Shown: piece after piece, positions 1 to 6,973 of the stretch
Position numbering within the stretch: position 1 is the stretch's first letter
Layout: every line of letters starts with the position of its first letter
Assembly: GCA_030838245.1 (NCBI GenBank)
Contig: JAUTXB010000127.1
Coordinates: forward strand, 1 to 21,196
Direction of reading: 5' to 3'
Source of the DNA: Acidimicrobiaceae bacterium
Lineage (GTDB): Bacteria; Actinomycetota; Acidimicrobiia; Acidimicrobiales; RAAP-2
Length of the DNA: 21,196 nt
Position numbers and translations under genes: made by a program
The notes under the pieces: model-generated
Told to the model about the DNA's origin: nothing
Seen by the model: only the letters and a program-made list of their open reading frames with translations
The model's database searches: none

Positions 1-549
1 GGATCGGTTCCCCACATGGCGACGGTAAACGACATCGTGGCCATGATCCTCGATCCGGCCACCGGCGGGTACTGGGTCATCGGTGCCGACGGACAGACCT
101 TTGCGTTCAACGCTCCCGACCTCGGTAATGCTGCGTCGAACACCGCCATTGTCGGCGCGGCGGCGGCGCCCACAGGAGACGGCTACTGGCTGGTGGCCGC
201 CGATGGCGGCGTCTTCAGCTTCGGTGATGCCGTGTTCGCCGGGTCCATGGGCGGCCAGCCACTCAATCAACCGATGGTGGGCATGGCCCCCACCCCAGAC
301 GGTGGGGGCTACTGGCTGGTGGCCGCCGATGGCGGTGTCTTCGCCTTCGGTGATGCCGTGTTCGCCGGGTCCATGGGCGGCCAGCCGCTGAACCAACCGA
401 TGGTGGCCATGGTCTCCAACCGTGACGGTGGGGGCTACTGGCTGGTAGCCGCCGATGGTGGCGTCTTCGGCTTCGGTGGTGTCGGGTTCGCCGGGTCCAT
501 GGGTGGCAAGCACCTCAATTCCGCGGTGGTCGGAGCCGTCTCAGGCTGA
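1..549 (+). CDS. C-terminal part of a GYWLVAADGG-repeat protein (5' truncated)
   Basis: The frame is open from base 1, so the gene begins outside the window. The first two codons (Gly-Ser) line up with the GS that opens the 'GSMGG..LN' half of later repeats, so the ATG at 16 is unlikely to be the true start. The visible 182 residues are made almost wholly of repeats built on GYWLVAADGGVF.FGDAVFAGSMGG..LN.PMV.M. Four GYW units are visible: a divergent 38-residue unit, then units spaced exactly 42 residues apart. The Gly/Trp/Tyr-rich beta-strand pattern suggests a propeller- or solenoid-like fold, and I associate such repeats with surface or secreted proteins of Acidimicrobiia. No enzyme motif is visible. 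The signal peptide and any catalytic domain would lie upstream. The gene converges on the thioesterase gene. Function unknown. Confidence 0.8.
   Translation, partial: GSVPHMATVNDIVAMILDPATGGYWVIGADGQTFAFNAPDLGNAASNTAIVGAAAAPTGDGYWLVAADGGVFSFGDAVFAGSMGGQPLNQPMVGMAPTPDGGGYWLVAADGGVFAFGDAVFAGSMGGQPLNQPMVAMVSNRDGGGYWLVAADGGVFGFGGVGFAGSMGGKHLNSAVVGAVSG
181..540 (+). repeat. Coding tandem repeat, 126-bp period
   Basis: Copies begin at 181, 307 and 433 (GGC TAC TGG CTG GT), exactly 126 bp or 42 codons apart. The copies at 181 and 307 are nearly identical at DNA level over about 110 bp, including the stretch encoding FGDAVFAGSMGGQPLNQPMV. The third copy has drifted (FGGVGFAGSMGGKHLN). A more divergent unit precedes them, with its GYW at 67-75. 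High DNA identity between adjacent copies suggests recent duplication or gene conversion. Confidence 0.85.
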
Positions 550-550
550 T

Positions 551-563
551 CGGCTCGGAGCCG
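551..563. terminator. Short GC hairpin between convergent genes (weak)
   Basis: CGGCT-CGG-AGCCG forms a 5-bp stem with a 3-nt loop in the 30-bp gap between the repeat protein and the convergent thioesterase gene. There is no T-tract. Position favours a terminator, but the structure alone is weak. Confidence 0.25.
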
Positions 564-579
564 TCCTTCGGCGGTGGGC

Positions 580-1431
580 TCAGAACTTGGAGCGCCCACC
601 CGCCTGCGGCTGTTGGCCCTCGGGGAAGGCGCGGACCATGTTCTCCTGGACGAAGGAGGCCACCAGGCTGCCGTCCGGGCTGAAGACGTTGGCCCGACCG
701 TACGAGCGACCCCGCCCGGCATACGGGCTCTCGTGGGCCAACAAGTACCACTCCCCGGCGTTGATCGGCTCGTGGAAGGTCAGGGTGTGGGTGAGCACGC
801 TGGTCGAGAACTCGACGTGGGACAGCGCTTGCCCAAAGCCGGCGTGCGGACGCATGGCCGTCCCGATGAGGAACCCGTCGGTGGCGTAGGCCAACAGGGC
901 CTGTCCGGTCACCCCGGCCGCGTCGGAACCGGGGAACCGGCTCCACACGAAGAGCTCGGCGGGCCCGACGGAATCGGGGTCGGAGATGTCGACGCCGTCG
1001 ACCACCCGGATCTCCCAGAAGTCCTCGTGGGCCGAAAGTGGGGCGTCGTCGGGCACACCTACCTCGGGCTGCGCCGCACCGTGGCGGATGAGGTCGGGCT
1101 CCACCGCGCTCAGTAGGACCAGCGAACGGGTGCACAGGCGGTCGCCCTGTCGGACGGTCACCGTGGCGCTGCCCAGTGCCCGGCCCACGTGCATGGCCTC
1201 GACTTCGATGTCGAGGGGTTGGTCCAGCGCACCGCCGCGGGCGAACACGGTGTGCACTGACTTCACCTCTTTGCTCGGGTCGACCGTCGCAGCGGCCACG
1301 ATGGTCTGGGCCAGGAGCTGTCCTCCGAAGACCACGCCTCCGGGACCGGAGCCGAAGTTCTGCCCCCGAAAGCGGCCCTCGCCGACCGGCTCGAGGTCGA
1401 GGACCCCCAGCAACTCCGAAAGCTCAGCCAT
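580..1431 (-). CDS. TesB-type acyl-CoA thioesterase (double hot-dog)
   Basis: The 283-residue product has the length and layout of acyl-CoA thioesterase II (E. coli TesB is about 286 aa), which hydrolyses acyl-CoA to free acid and CoA in the cytosol. The N-terminal hot-dog half carries FGGQLLAQ at about 35-42. The C-terminal half carries YATDGFLIGTAMRPH, whose Asp185 aligns with the catalytic Asp of TesB, then FHEPINAGEW at about 219-228 and VQENMVR with Gln262 matching the catalytic Gln. The third TesB residue (Thr) appears to be Ser235 in HESP. The start is ATG at 1431 with a GGGAG purine run five bases upstream. The gene is divergent from the esterase gene and convergent with the repeat-protein gene. 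A role in releasing CoA from acyl intermediates of the neighbouring pathways is inference. Confidence 0.88.
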   Translation of the reverse strand: MAELSELLGVLDLEPVGEGRFRGQNFGSGPGGVVFGGQLLAQTIVAAATVDPSKEVKSVHTVFARGGALDQPLDIEVEAMHVGRALGSATVTVRQGDRLCTRSLVLLSAVEPDLIRHGAAQPEVGVPDDAPLSAHEDFWEIRVVDGVDISDPDSVGPAELFVWSRFPGSDAAGVTGQALLAYATDGFLIGTAMRPHAGFGQALSHVEFSTSVLTHTLTFHEPINAGEWYLLAHESPYAGRGRSYGRANVFSPDGSLVASFVQENMVRAFPEGQQPQAGGRSKF

Positions 1432-1617
1432 GTCTCTCCCTCTCTCCGTGGCGGCGTAGCTCGCCCGAGGTCCTCGGACCCCGACAAGCTCCCTTGGCCC
1501 CCGGTGGGAAGGGCGCCCCGCCCGGCGATCTTGTCACAGGCCATTCCGATCTGTCGCAATGAGCTTTCTCTCGGTTCAAATGGGGAAAACGGATAACGTC
1601 GCCGCCACCGTCCACCT

Positions 1618-1625
1618 GGGAGAGG
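1618..1625 (+). promoter_or_regulatory. Ribosome binding site fixing the esterase start
   Basis: GGGAGAGG lies five bases before ATG 1631. The frame is open upstream to an ATG at 1559, but that start has no comparable Shine-Dalgarno and would add 24 residues lacking family character. The site therefore supports initiation at 1631. Confidence 0.65.
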
Positions 1626-1630
1626 TCCAC

Positions 1631-2566
1631 ATGTCACTCGATCCCGATGCTGCGAAGCTCCTCGGCCTGCTGGCCCAGCAGAACGCCCCGCCCATGGAGA
1701 CCTTGTCGCCCGACGAGGCTCGGACCGCCGCGGCGGCGGCGGCCGCGCTCTCGGCTGACCCGGGCGCAGAAGTCGGCTCGGTAGAAGAGCGGGAGATCGG
1801 TGGCGTTCCCACCCTGGTCGTCACGCCGATCGCCTCGGATCGGATCGGCTCGGACCCTTCGCCCCTCCTGGTCTGGTTCCACGGCGGCGGGTGGGTGATC
1901 GGGAGCGCGGAGCAGTCGTTGCACACCGCCAGGGACCTGGCCGCCGGGGCCGGCTGCGTTGTGGTCGTCCCCGACTACCGGCTGGCCCCCGAGCACCCCT
2001 TTCCTGCCGCCTTCGACGATGCGTTGGCCGTGACCCGTGCCGTGGTCGATGAGGCCCGCCAGTTCGGCGGCGACCCCTCCCGGATCGCCGTCGGCGGTGA
2101 TTCGGCCGGTGGGAACCTGGCCGCCGTCGCCGCCCTCTGGGTGCCGGGACTGGTCCACCAGCTCTTGGCCTATCCCGTCATCGACGCCACCATGTCGCAT
2201 CCGTCCTATCGGCGGGTGGAGCGCGGCTACCTGCTCAGCGCCTCGATGATGCGGTGGTTCGTCGACTGCTACGTCGGCGACGCCGACCCGGCCGACCCCC
2301 GGATCTCGCCCATCTTCGCCTCCGAAGACGCGCTGGGCCGGACGTGTCCGGCTCACGTGGTCACCGCGGCCTACGACCCGTTGTGCGACGAGGGAGAGGC
2401 CTATGCCAATCGGCTCACCCATCTCGGGGTGCCCACGGTCGTGTCGCACTATGGCGGCCAGATGCACGGCTTCCTCACCATGGGCGCCGCAGTTCCCACG
2501 GGCGCGGTGGCGTTGGACGAGGCCATCGGGCACCTCCGTCACGCCTTTGCCGCCCCGCCGACCTGA
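1631..2566 (+). CDS. Alpha/beta hydrolase, HSL-family (family IV) esterase
   Basis: The 311-residue enzyme has the complete hormone-sensitive-lipase signature. The oxyanion-hole motif HGGGW is at 84-88, the nucleophile elbow GGDSAGG contains Ser158, the catalytic Asp is Asp249 in AAYDPLCDEG, and the catalytic His is His279 in MHGF. Family members are cytosolic carboxylesterases that cleave short to medium acyl esters and sometimes lactones. The start was taken at ATG 1631 because of the Shine-Dalgarno just upstream; a longer start at 1559 is possible. It is divergent from the thioesterase gene and is the first plus-strand gene of a group with a Baeyer-Villiger monooxygenase and an epoxide hydrolase. 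Opening the ester or lactone made by the monooxygenase is a natural but inferred role. The 163 bp to the next gene could hold a separate promoter. Confidence 0.9.
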   Translation: MSLDPDAAKLLGLLAQQNAPPMETLSPDEARTAAAAAAALSADPGAEVGSVEEREIGGVPTLVVTPIASDRIGSDPSPLLVWFHGGGWVIGSAEQSLHTARDLAAGAGCVVVVPDYRLAPEHPFPAAFDDALAVTRAVVDEARQFGGDPSRIAVGGDSAGGNLAAVAALWVPGLVHQLLAYPVIDATMSHPSYRRVERGYLLSASMMRWFVDCYVGDADPADPRISPIFASEDALGRTCPAHVVTAAYDPLCDEGEAYANRLTHLGVPTVVSHYGGQMHGFLTMGAAVPTGAVALDEAIGHLRHAFAAPPT

Positions 2567-2729
2567 CGCCGTAGCCGTGGTCGGGCGGCCTCGAGCCGAT
2601 GGCGAAAACAATGATTCCCGTCTACTGTGAGGCACCAGGGTCGGGCGTGGCAGCAAGGTCCGATGGCCAGGTCCCTCACGGCGATCTGGGTTGGCCACAC
2701 CGAGGTTGCCGAGGGAAAGGGGGGAGGAC

Positions 2730-3434
2730 GTGCTGTTCTTGCACGAGGTCCACAAAGTGGTCGGCACCAAGGAAGACGAGTTCGAAGCCGCATACCGGGA
2801 CCAGTGGATGCCGACCATGGCCGAAAGCGACGACGCCCGGTTGCTGTGGTACGCCAACCATGCCCACGGCAGCGGGATGTCCTACCAGGTGGTGACCGTC
2901 ACCGCGCTGGCCGACGGCCGAGCCTGGGAGGACCTGGCCCTCCGAGCCCAAAAGGGGGACCTGCAGGCCTGGATGGGCGAGGTCGACACCCTGCGCCACG
3001 ACGTGGAGGGAAAGATACTCATGCCGTTGCCCTGGTCGCCCATGCAGGACATCGACCTGGCCGCCGTCCCGGTCGACGGCGCAAGCCACGAGCTGACCAT
3101 GTACATGGAAGACACCATGTGGCCCTATGACGGGAAGCTCCAGGACTACATCGACGCCTGTGGTTCCGTCTACTCCAAGAGCCTGAAGGTGGACCCGTCG
3201 GAGAGGCTCATCTCCATCCAGCTGGCCCTGCAACCTGCTCTGGGCACCCACGTGCGCAGCGAGGTCGTCCTCATGCAGAGGGTCCACGACACCGACCGCC
3301 TCCAGCATCTGCTCATGAGCGAGATACCGCACGAGATGCGCAAGCCCGGTACCTGGATGCACGACGCCCTGGCCGTTCGCGACCAGTGGGAGTCCAAGTT
3401 GCTGCGAACATCCGCCTGGTCGCCGCTCTACTGA
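2730..3434 (+). CDS. Two-repeat protein of unknown function, paralogue A (NIPSNAP/dimeric alpha-beta-barrel-like)
   Basis: This 234-residue protein is very similar to the next gene product (roughly 60% identical by eye, first 20 residues identical). I chose GTG 2730 rather than the upstream ATG 2691. From GTG both paralogues are exactly 234 residues and begin identically (MLFLHEVHKVVGTKEDEFEA), and an AAAGGGGGGAGG purine run sits just before it. No catalytic motif of a known enzyme class is obvious. Each half contains a conserved E/Y/W-rich helix followed by a strand and an AHG motif (AHGSG at about 45-49; GTH near residue 172), suggesting two fused ferredoxin-like dimeric alpha-beta-barrel domains as in NIPSNAP/EthD-type proteins. 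That fold is inference. The C-terminus ends in a conserved RDQWESKLLRTSAWSPLY. Its place just before the second copy and the monooxygenase suggests an accessory or enzymatic role in that pathway. Confidence 0.85.
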   Translation: MLFLHEVHKVVGTKEDEFEAAYRDQWMPTMAESDDARLLWYANHAHGSGMSYQVVTVTALADGRAWEDLALRAQKGDLQAWMGEVDTLRHDVEGKILMPLPWSPMQDIDLAAVPVDGASHELTMYMEDTMWPYDGKLQDYIDACGSVYSKSLKVDPSERLISIQLALQPALGTHVRSEVVLMQRVHDTDRLQHLLMSEIPHEMRKPGTWMHDALAVRDQWESKLLRTSAWSPLY

Positions 3435-3445
3435 TGGCCTGAGGA

Positions 3446-3452
3446 AAAGGAG
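3446..3452 (+). promoter_or_regulatory. Ribosome binding site before paralogue B
   Basis: AAAGGAG lies five bases upstream of GTG 3458, only about 11 bases after the paralogue A stop. This supports a GTG start and cotranscription of the two genes. Confidence 0.7.
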
Positions 3453-3457
3453 CGACC

Positions 3458-4162
3458 GTGCTGTTTCTGCACGAAGTCCACAAGGTGGTCGGCACCAAGG
3501 AAGACGAGTTCGAGGCCGCCTACCGGGAGGAGTGGATGCCGACCTTGGCCGAGACCGACTACGCCCGGCTGCTGTGGTACGCCAACCATGCTCACGGCAG
3601 CGGGTTGTCCTACAACGTGGTCACCATCACCGCCATCGCCGACGGTCGGGCCTGGGAGGAACTGGGCACCAGGGTGCAGCGGGGGAACCTCCAGTCCTGG
3701 TCCCGCCAAGTCGACACCCTCCGCCACGACGTCTTCGGGAAGATCCTCATCCCCGTCCACTGGTCACCGCTCCAAGCGGTCGACCTCGCCGGCGTTCCCA
3801 CCGACGGGCATACCCATGAGCTCAGCTTGTTCATGGAGGACACCGGCTGGCCGTACGTGGCCATCGACGACTACATCCAAGGCTGGTACGACATCTACTA
3901 CGCACCGATGCAGAAGCGACCTCCCGAGCAACAGGTGCTCGACATCCAGGCCTGCTTCCAGGTCGCCCACGGCACCCACCAGCGACGAGAGGCCATGCTC
4001 TGGCAGAAGATCCGCCGGCCCGAGGCCCTGACCCAGCTCCTGACCAGCGAGATGCCGCCCGAACACCGCGGTCCAGGCTCGTACATGTACGACGCACTGG
4101 CGCTGCGCGACCAGTGGGAGTCCAGACTGTTGCGGACGAGCAGCTGGTCACCGCTGTACTGA
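3458..4162 (+). CDS. Two-repeat protein of unknown function, paralogue B
   Basis: The 234-residue tandem copy of paralogue A lies 23 bp downstream with its own AAAGGAG and a GTG start. Conservation with A is strongest at residues 1-70 and in the last 30 residues (DALALRDQWESRLLRTSSWSPLY region). It is weakest around 131-165, where the DYI motif is shifted by one residue between copies. The two internal halves repeat a pattern: an Asp/Glu-Tyr-Trp helix, then WYANHAHGSG in half one and QACFQVAHGTH in half two. No signal peptide, membrane segment or cofactor motif is visible, so the protein is probably cytosolic. Two diverged copies side by side fit a heteromeric complex or two substrate specificities. 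The monooxygenase gene starts 61 bp downstream on the same strand. Function not recognised. Confidence 0.86.
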   Translation: MLFLHEVHKVVGTKEDEFEAAYREEWMPTLAETDYARLLWYANHAHGSGLSYNVVTITAIADGRAWEELGTRVQRGNLQSWSRQVDTLRHDVFGKILIPVHWSPLQAVDLAGVPTDGHTHELSLFMEDTGWPYVAIDDYIQGWYDIYYAPMQKRPPEQQVLDIQACFQVAHGTHQRREAMLWQKIRRPEALTQLLTSEMPPEHRGPGSYMYDALALRDQWESRLLRTSSWSPLY

Positions 4163-4223
4163 GCACGTTGGGATCGAGACCGTTGCACGATGACCGGGAA
4201 CGCGTACCCGACCGGAGGGGCAG

Positions 4224-5759
4224 GTGACGAGCAATTCCGTCAACAGCCCGTTCGGGGCTGCAGGAACGCCTCTGGTCGCCATCGTCGGCGCGGGGTTCGG
4301 GGGCATCGCTACCGGCGTCAAGTTGAAGCGAGCGGGCATCGAAACCTTCACCATCTTCGAGAAATCCGAAGGCCCCGGAGGGACCTGGTGGGACAACCGC
4401 TACCCCGGAGCCGAGGTCGACGTGGCCTCGCACCTCTACTCGTATTCGTTCAAGAGCTACGACTGGAGCCGGACCCACGCCCGCCAAGAGGAGCTCCAGG
4501 GCTACCTGGAAGAGGTGATCGATGACTACGGGCTGCGCTCGCACTTCCGCTTCGCCACGACAGTCGACGAGGCGGTCTGGGACGAGCAGACCCACCTCTA
4601 TACCGTCCGCCTCCACCACGGGGAGGAAGTACAGGCCAACGTGGTGGTCAGTGCGTTGGGCCTCCTCAACTATCCCCGGTACCCGGACTGGCCCGGCCTG
4701 GAGAAGTTCGAGGGGCCGAAATTCCACACGTTCCGCTGGGAGCACGAGCACGATCTCGCCGGCAAGCGGGTGGCCGTCGTGGGCACCGGTTCGACGGCCA
4801 CCCAGATCGTGCCCGAGATCGCGCCCCGGGTCGGACACCTTTTGGTCTTCCAGCGCGAGCCGGGATGGATCATCCCCAAAGGCGACCGGGACTTCACGGC
4901 CGAGGAACGACAGACATTCCAGAGCAGGCTGAAACGACGCATCCAACGGATCCGATTGGCCCTGCTCCTCGAACGCAACCAGATCGGTGGGGCCATCCAT
5001 CGCCCAGGGACGAAGATCAACGCGCTGCGGGAGCACCAGTGCCGCAGTTTCATCGATCGCGAGTTCGCCGAGCGACCGGATCTGCGTGAGGCGCTCACAC
5101 CCAAGTACCCGTACCCCGGAAAGCGGCCCATCTTGAATTCCACGTTCTACCGATCGCTGCGGCGTCCCAACGTCGAGCTGGTCCCCCGAGCGGTGGCATC
5201 GGTGACCGAGCAGGGGATCATCGACGCCGATGGAAAGGAGCATCTCGTCGACATCCTGGTCATGGCCACCGGCTTCCAGCCGGCCAACTACTTGGCCAGC
5301 TTGGAGGTGGTCGGCCGCGGTGGTCGGACCATCCACGAGGTCTGGGACGGCGAGCCGCGGGCCATGCTGGGCATGACCGTCCCGGGGTTCCCGAATTTCT
5401 ACATGCTCTATGGGCCGAACACCAACGGGGGCGAGATCATCTCGTGCCTGGAACGCCAAGCCGAGCACGTGGTGCAGGCGACCAAGCGAATGATGCGCCA
5501 ACGCGTGACCGCGGTCGAGGTTCGCCCGACCTTCTACGAGCTGTACAACCGCTGGCTCGAGCGCCAGATGGAAGGCACCGCTTGGAAGGTCAGCAACAAC
5601 TACTACAAGTCGGCCTCCGGTCGAATCGTGACCCAGTGGCCCTTCGGCGCCCTCCTCTACGGAGCGCTGACCAAGGTGCTCGCACCCTTGTCCGAGTCGA
5701 CCAGGGTGGCCCTAGTGCAGGCCTCAGCGCCGGTACACGTACCCTCCGAGGTGCGCTGA
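4224..5759 (+). CDS. Flavin-containing Baeyer-Villiger-type monooxygenase
   Basis: The 511-residue protein has both Rossmann motifs of class B flavoprotein monooxygenases: GAGFGG for FAD at 22-27 and GTGSTA for NADPH at 187-192. The long Baeyer-Villiger fingerprint is intact (G53-x-W55-x4-Y60-P-G-x3-D66). The short fingerprint F162-x-G-x3-H168-x3-W172 is present, but followed by Glu instead of the usual Pro/Asp. An ATGF motif occurs near residue 357. Such enzymes use NADPH and O2 to insert oxygen next to a ketone, giving an ester or lactone; some act as hydroxylases or S/N-oxidases, so the substrate is unknown. The start is GTG 4224 with GGAGGGG three bases upstream. The stop overlaps the epoxide hydrolase start by one base (TGATG), implying translational coupling. 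The esterase two genes upstream of the paralogue pair could open the product. Confidence 0.92.
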   Translation: MTSNSVNSPFGAAGTPLVAIVGAGFGGIATGVKLKRAGIETFTIFEKSEGPGGTWWDNRYPGAEVDVASHLYSYSFKSYDWSRTHARQEELQGYLEEVIDDYGLRSHFRFATTVDEAVWDEQTHLYTVRLHHGEEVQANVVVSALGLLNYPRYPDWPGLEKFEGPKFHTFRWEHEHDLAGKRVAVVGTGSTATQIVPEIAPRVGHLLVFQREPGWIIPKGDRDFTAEERQTFQSRLKRRIQRIRLALLLERNQIGGAIHRPGTKINALREHQCRSFIDREFAERPDLREALTPKYPYPGKRPILNSTFYRSLRRPNVELVPRAVASVTEQGIIDADGKEHLVDILVMATGFQPANYLASLEVVGRGGRTIHEVWDGEPRAMLGMTVPGFPNFYMLYGPNTNGGEIISCLERQAEHVVQATKRMMRQRVTAVEVRPTFYELYNRWLERQMEGTAWKVSNNYYKSASGRIVTQWPFGALLYGALTKVLAPLSESTRVALVQASAPVHVPSEVR

Positions 5760-6928
5760 TGACGGCGGTGCCCGAGCGGTTCGAGATCGCCGTCGAGGAC
5801 CGCGTGCTCGAGGACCTCCAGAGCCGATTGGCCCGGATGCGGTGGCCCGCCGACCCGGGTAACGACGATTGGCGGTACGGGACCAACCGGGAGTGGCTCG
5901 AGGACCTCGTCGACTACTGGCGCACCGGCTACGACTGGCGCACCCATGAGACGGCCATGAACCGTTTTGAGCACTACCGGGTGGTCCTGGACGACGTTCC
6001 TATCCACTACATCCACCGGCGGGGGGTCGGCCCCGATCCCGTCCCCTTGGTGCTGACCCACGGGTGGCCGTGGACCTTCTGGGACTTCGCCGAGACCATC
6101 GACGCATTGGCCGACCCGGCCAGCCACGGCGGGGACCCAGCCGATGCCTTCGACGTGGTCGTCCCCTCGCTTCCGGGGTACGGCTACTCGGTGCCGCTGA
6201 CCCGCACCGGGGTGACGGTGCGGACCACGGCAGGGCTGTGGGTCCGGCTTATGCAAGAGGTGCTGGGGTACACAAAATTCGGGGCCCACGGTGGGGACTG
6301 GGGAGCCAGCGTCACCGCCCAGCTCGGTCACGAGTACCCCGAGCACCTGTTCGGAGTGCATCTCAGCCTGCCCGTGCTCATGCGGGTGTCGTACTACTCG
6401 GGGCTCTCGGCCGAGGACTACGGGCCGGGCGAGGAGGGCTGGTTCGACAAGATGCAGGAGCGGATGACCTTCGCTAAGAGCCATGTGGCCGTGCAGTCGC
6501 AGGACCCCCAGACCCTGGCCTACGCACTCAATGACTCGCCGGTGGGACTCGCCTCGTGGATCCTGGAACGGCGCCGGCTGTGGAGCGACCACGACGGCGA
6601 CCTCTACGACGCGTTGTCTCGGGACTTTCTGCTGACCAGCGTGATGCTCTACTGGGTGACCGAGAGCATCGGGTCGACGATGCGGTACTACTGGGAGAAC
6701 TTCCGGGAGCCCAATCGCCTGGCCCACGATCGGGTCCCGGCCATCGAAGCGCCCACGGGCATCGCCGTCTTCCCCAAGGACCTCGTGTTCGTCCCCCGTC
6801 GGCTGGCCGAGCAGCACACCAACCTGACGCGGTGGACCGAGATGCCCCGGGGCGGCCATTTCGCCGCGGCCGAGCAGCCCGATCTTTTGGTCGAGGACCT
6901 CCGGGCATTCTTCCGGCCACTGCGCTGA
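5759..6928 (+). CDS. Epoxide hydrolase (EHN domain plus alpha/beta hydrolase)
   Basis: The 389-residue protein starts at the ATG inside the TGATG overlap with the monooxygenase stop. Residues 5-110 match the epoxide hydrolase N-terminal domain (PF06441 type; RMRWP, W..L..YW...YDWR). The oxyanion-hole motif HGWPW is at 101-105, the Asp nucleophile is Asp180 in GAHGGDWGA, and the catalytic His is His367 in PRGGHFAAAEQP. Tyr309/Tyr310 lie where lid tyrosines usually activate the epoxide. This is the layout of microsomal/juvenile-hormone-type epoxide hydrolases, which add water to epoxides to form diols. There is no N-terminal membrane anchor, so it is probably soluble. Coupling to the monooxygenase suggests that either the monooxygenase yields an epoxide or the substrate carries an epoxide, as in terpene breakdown. 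The substrate is inference. Confidence 0.92.
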   Translation: MTAVPERFEIAVEDRVLEDLQSRLARMRWPADPGNDDWRYGTNREWLEDLVDYWRTGYDWRTHETAMNRFEHYRVVLDDVPIHYIHRRGVGPDPVPLVLTHGWPWTFWDFAETIDALADPASHGGDPADAFDVVVPSLPGYGYSVPLTRTGVTVRTTAGLWVRLMQEVLGYTKFGAHGGDWGASVTAQLGHEYPEHLFGVHLSLPVLMRVSYYSGLSAEDYGPGEEGWFDKMQERMTFAKSHVAVQSQDPQTLAYALNDSPVGLASWILERRRLWSDHDGDLYDALSRDFLLTSVMLYWVTESIGSTMRYYWENFREPNRLAHDRVPAIEAPTGIAVFPKDLVFVPRRLAEQHTNLTRWTEMPRGGHFAAAEQPDLLVEDLRAFFRPLR

Positions 6929-6929
6929 A

Positions 6930-6949
6930 CGGTCGTCCCAGGCCGACCG
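6930..6949. terminator. Hairpin between convergent genes (possible terminator)
   Basis: CGGTCG and CGACCG form a 6-bp stem around an 8-nt loop, in the 45-bp gap between the ends of the epoxide hydrolase and DUF2889 genes. There is no T-tract. Location, more than structure, supports a bidirectional terminator. Confidence 0.3.
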
Positions 6950-6973
6950 CGCCGACCACGTTGGGCCGCCGAA

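Noticed and set aside
181..540. CRISPR-like array from regularly spaced repeats
   Set aside because: The repeats are in frame, have no variable spacers and encode a continuous protein repeat.
574..1116. 180-codon plus-strand ORF
   Set aside because: Antisense to the TesB-type thioesterase, which has its catalytic residues and a good ribosome binding site.
3831..5501. Minus-strand open frame of 556 codons
   Set aside because: Antisense to the monooxygenase and paralogue B. It has no domain signature, and the sense frame has intact FAD and NADPH motifs.
5657..6859. Minus-strand open frame of 400 codons
   Set aside because: Antisense shadow of the epoxide hydrolase, whose catalytic residues are all present on the plus strand.
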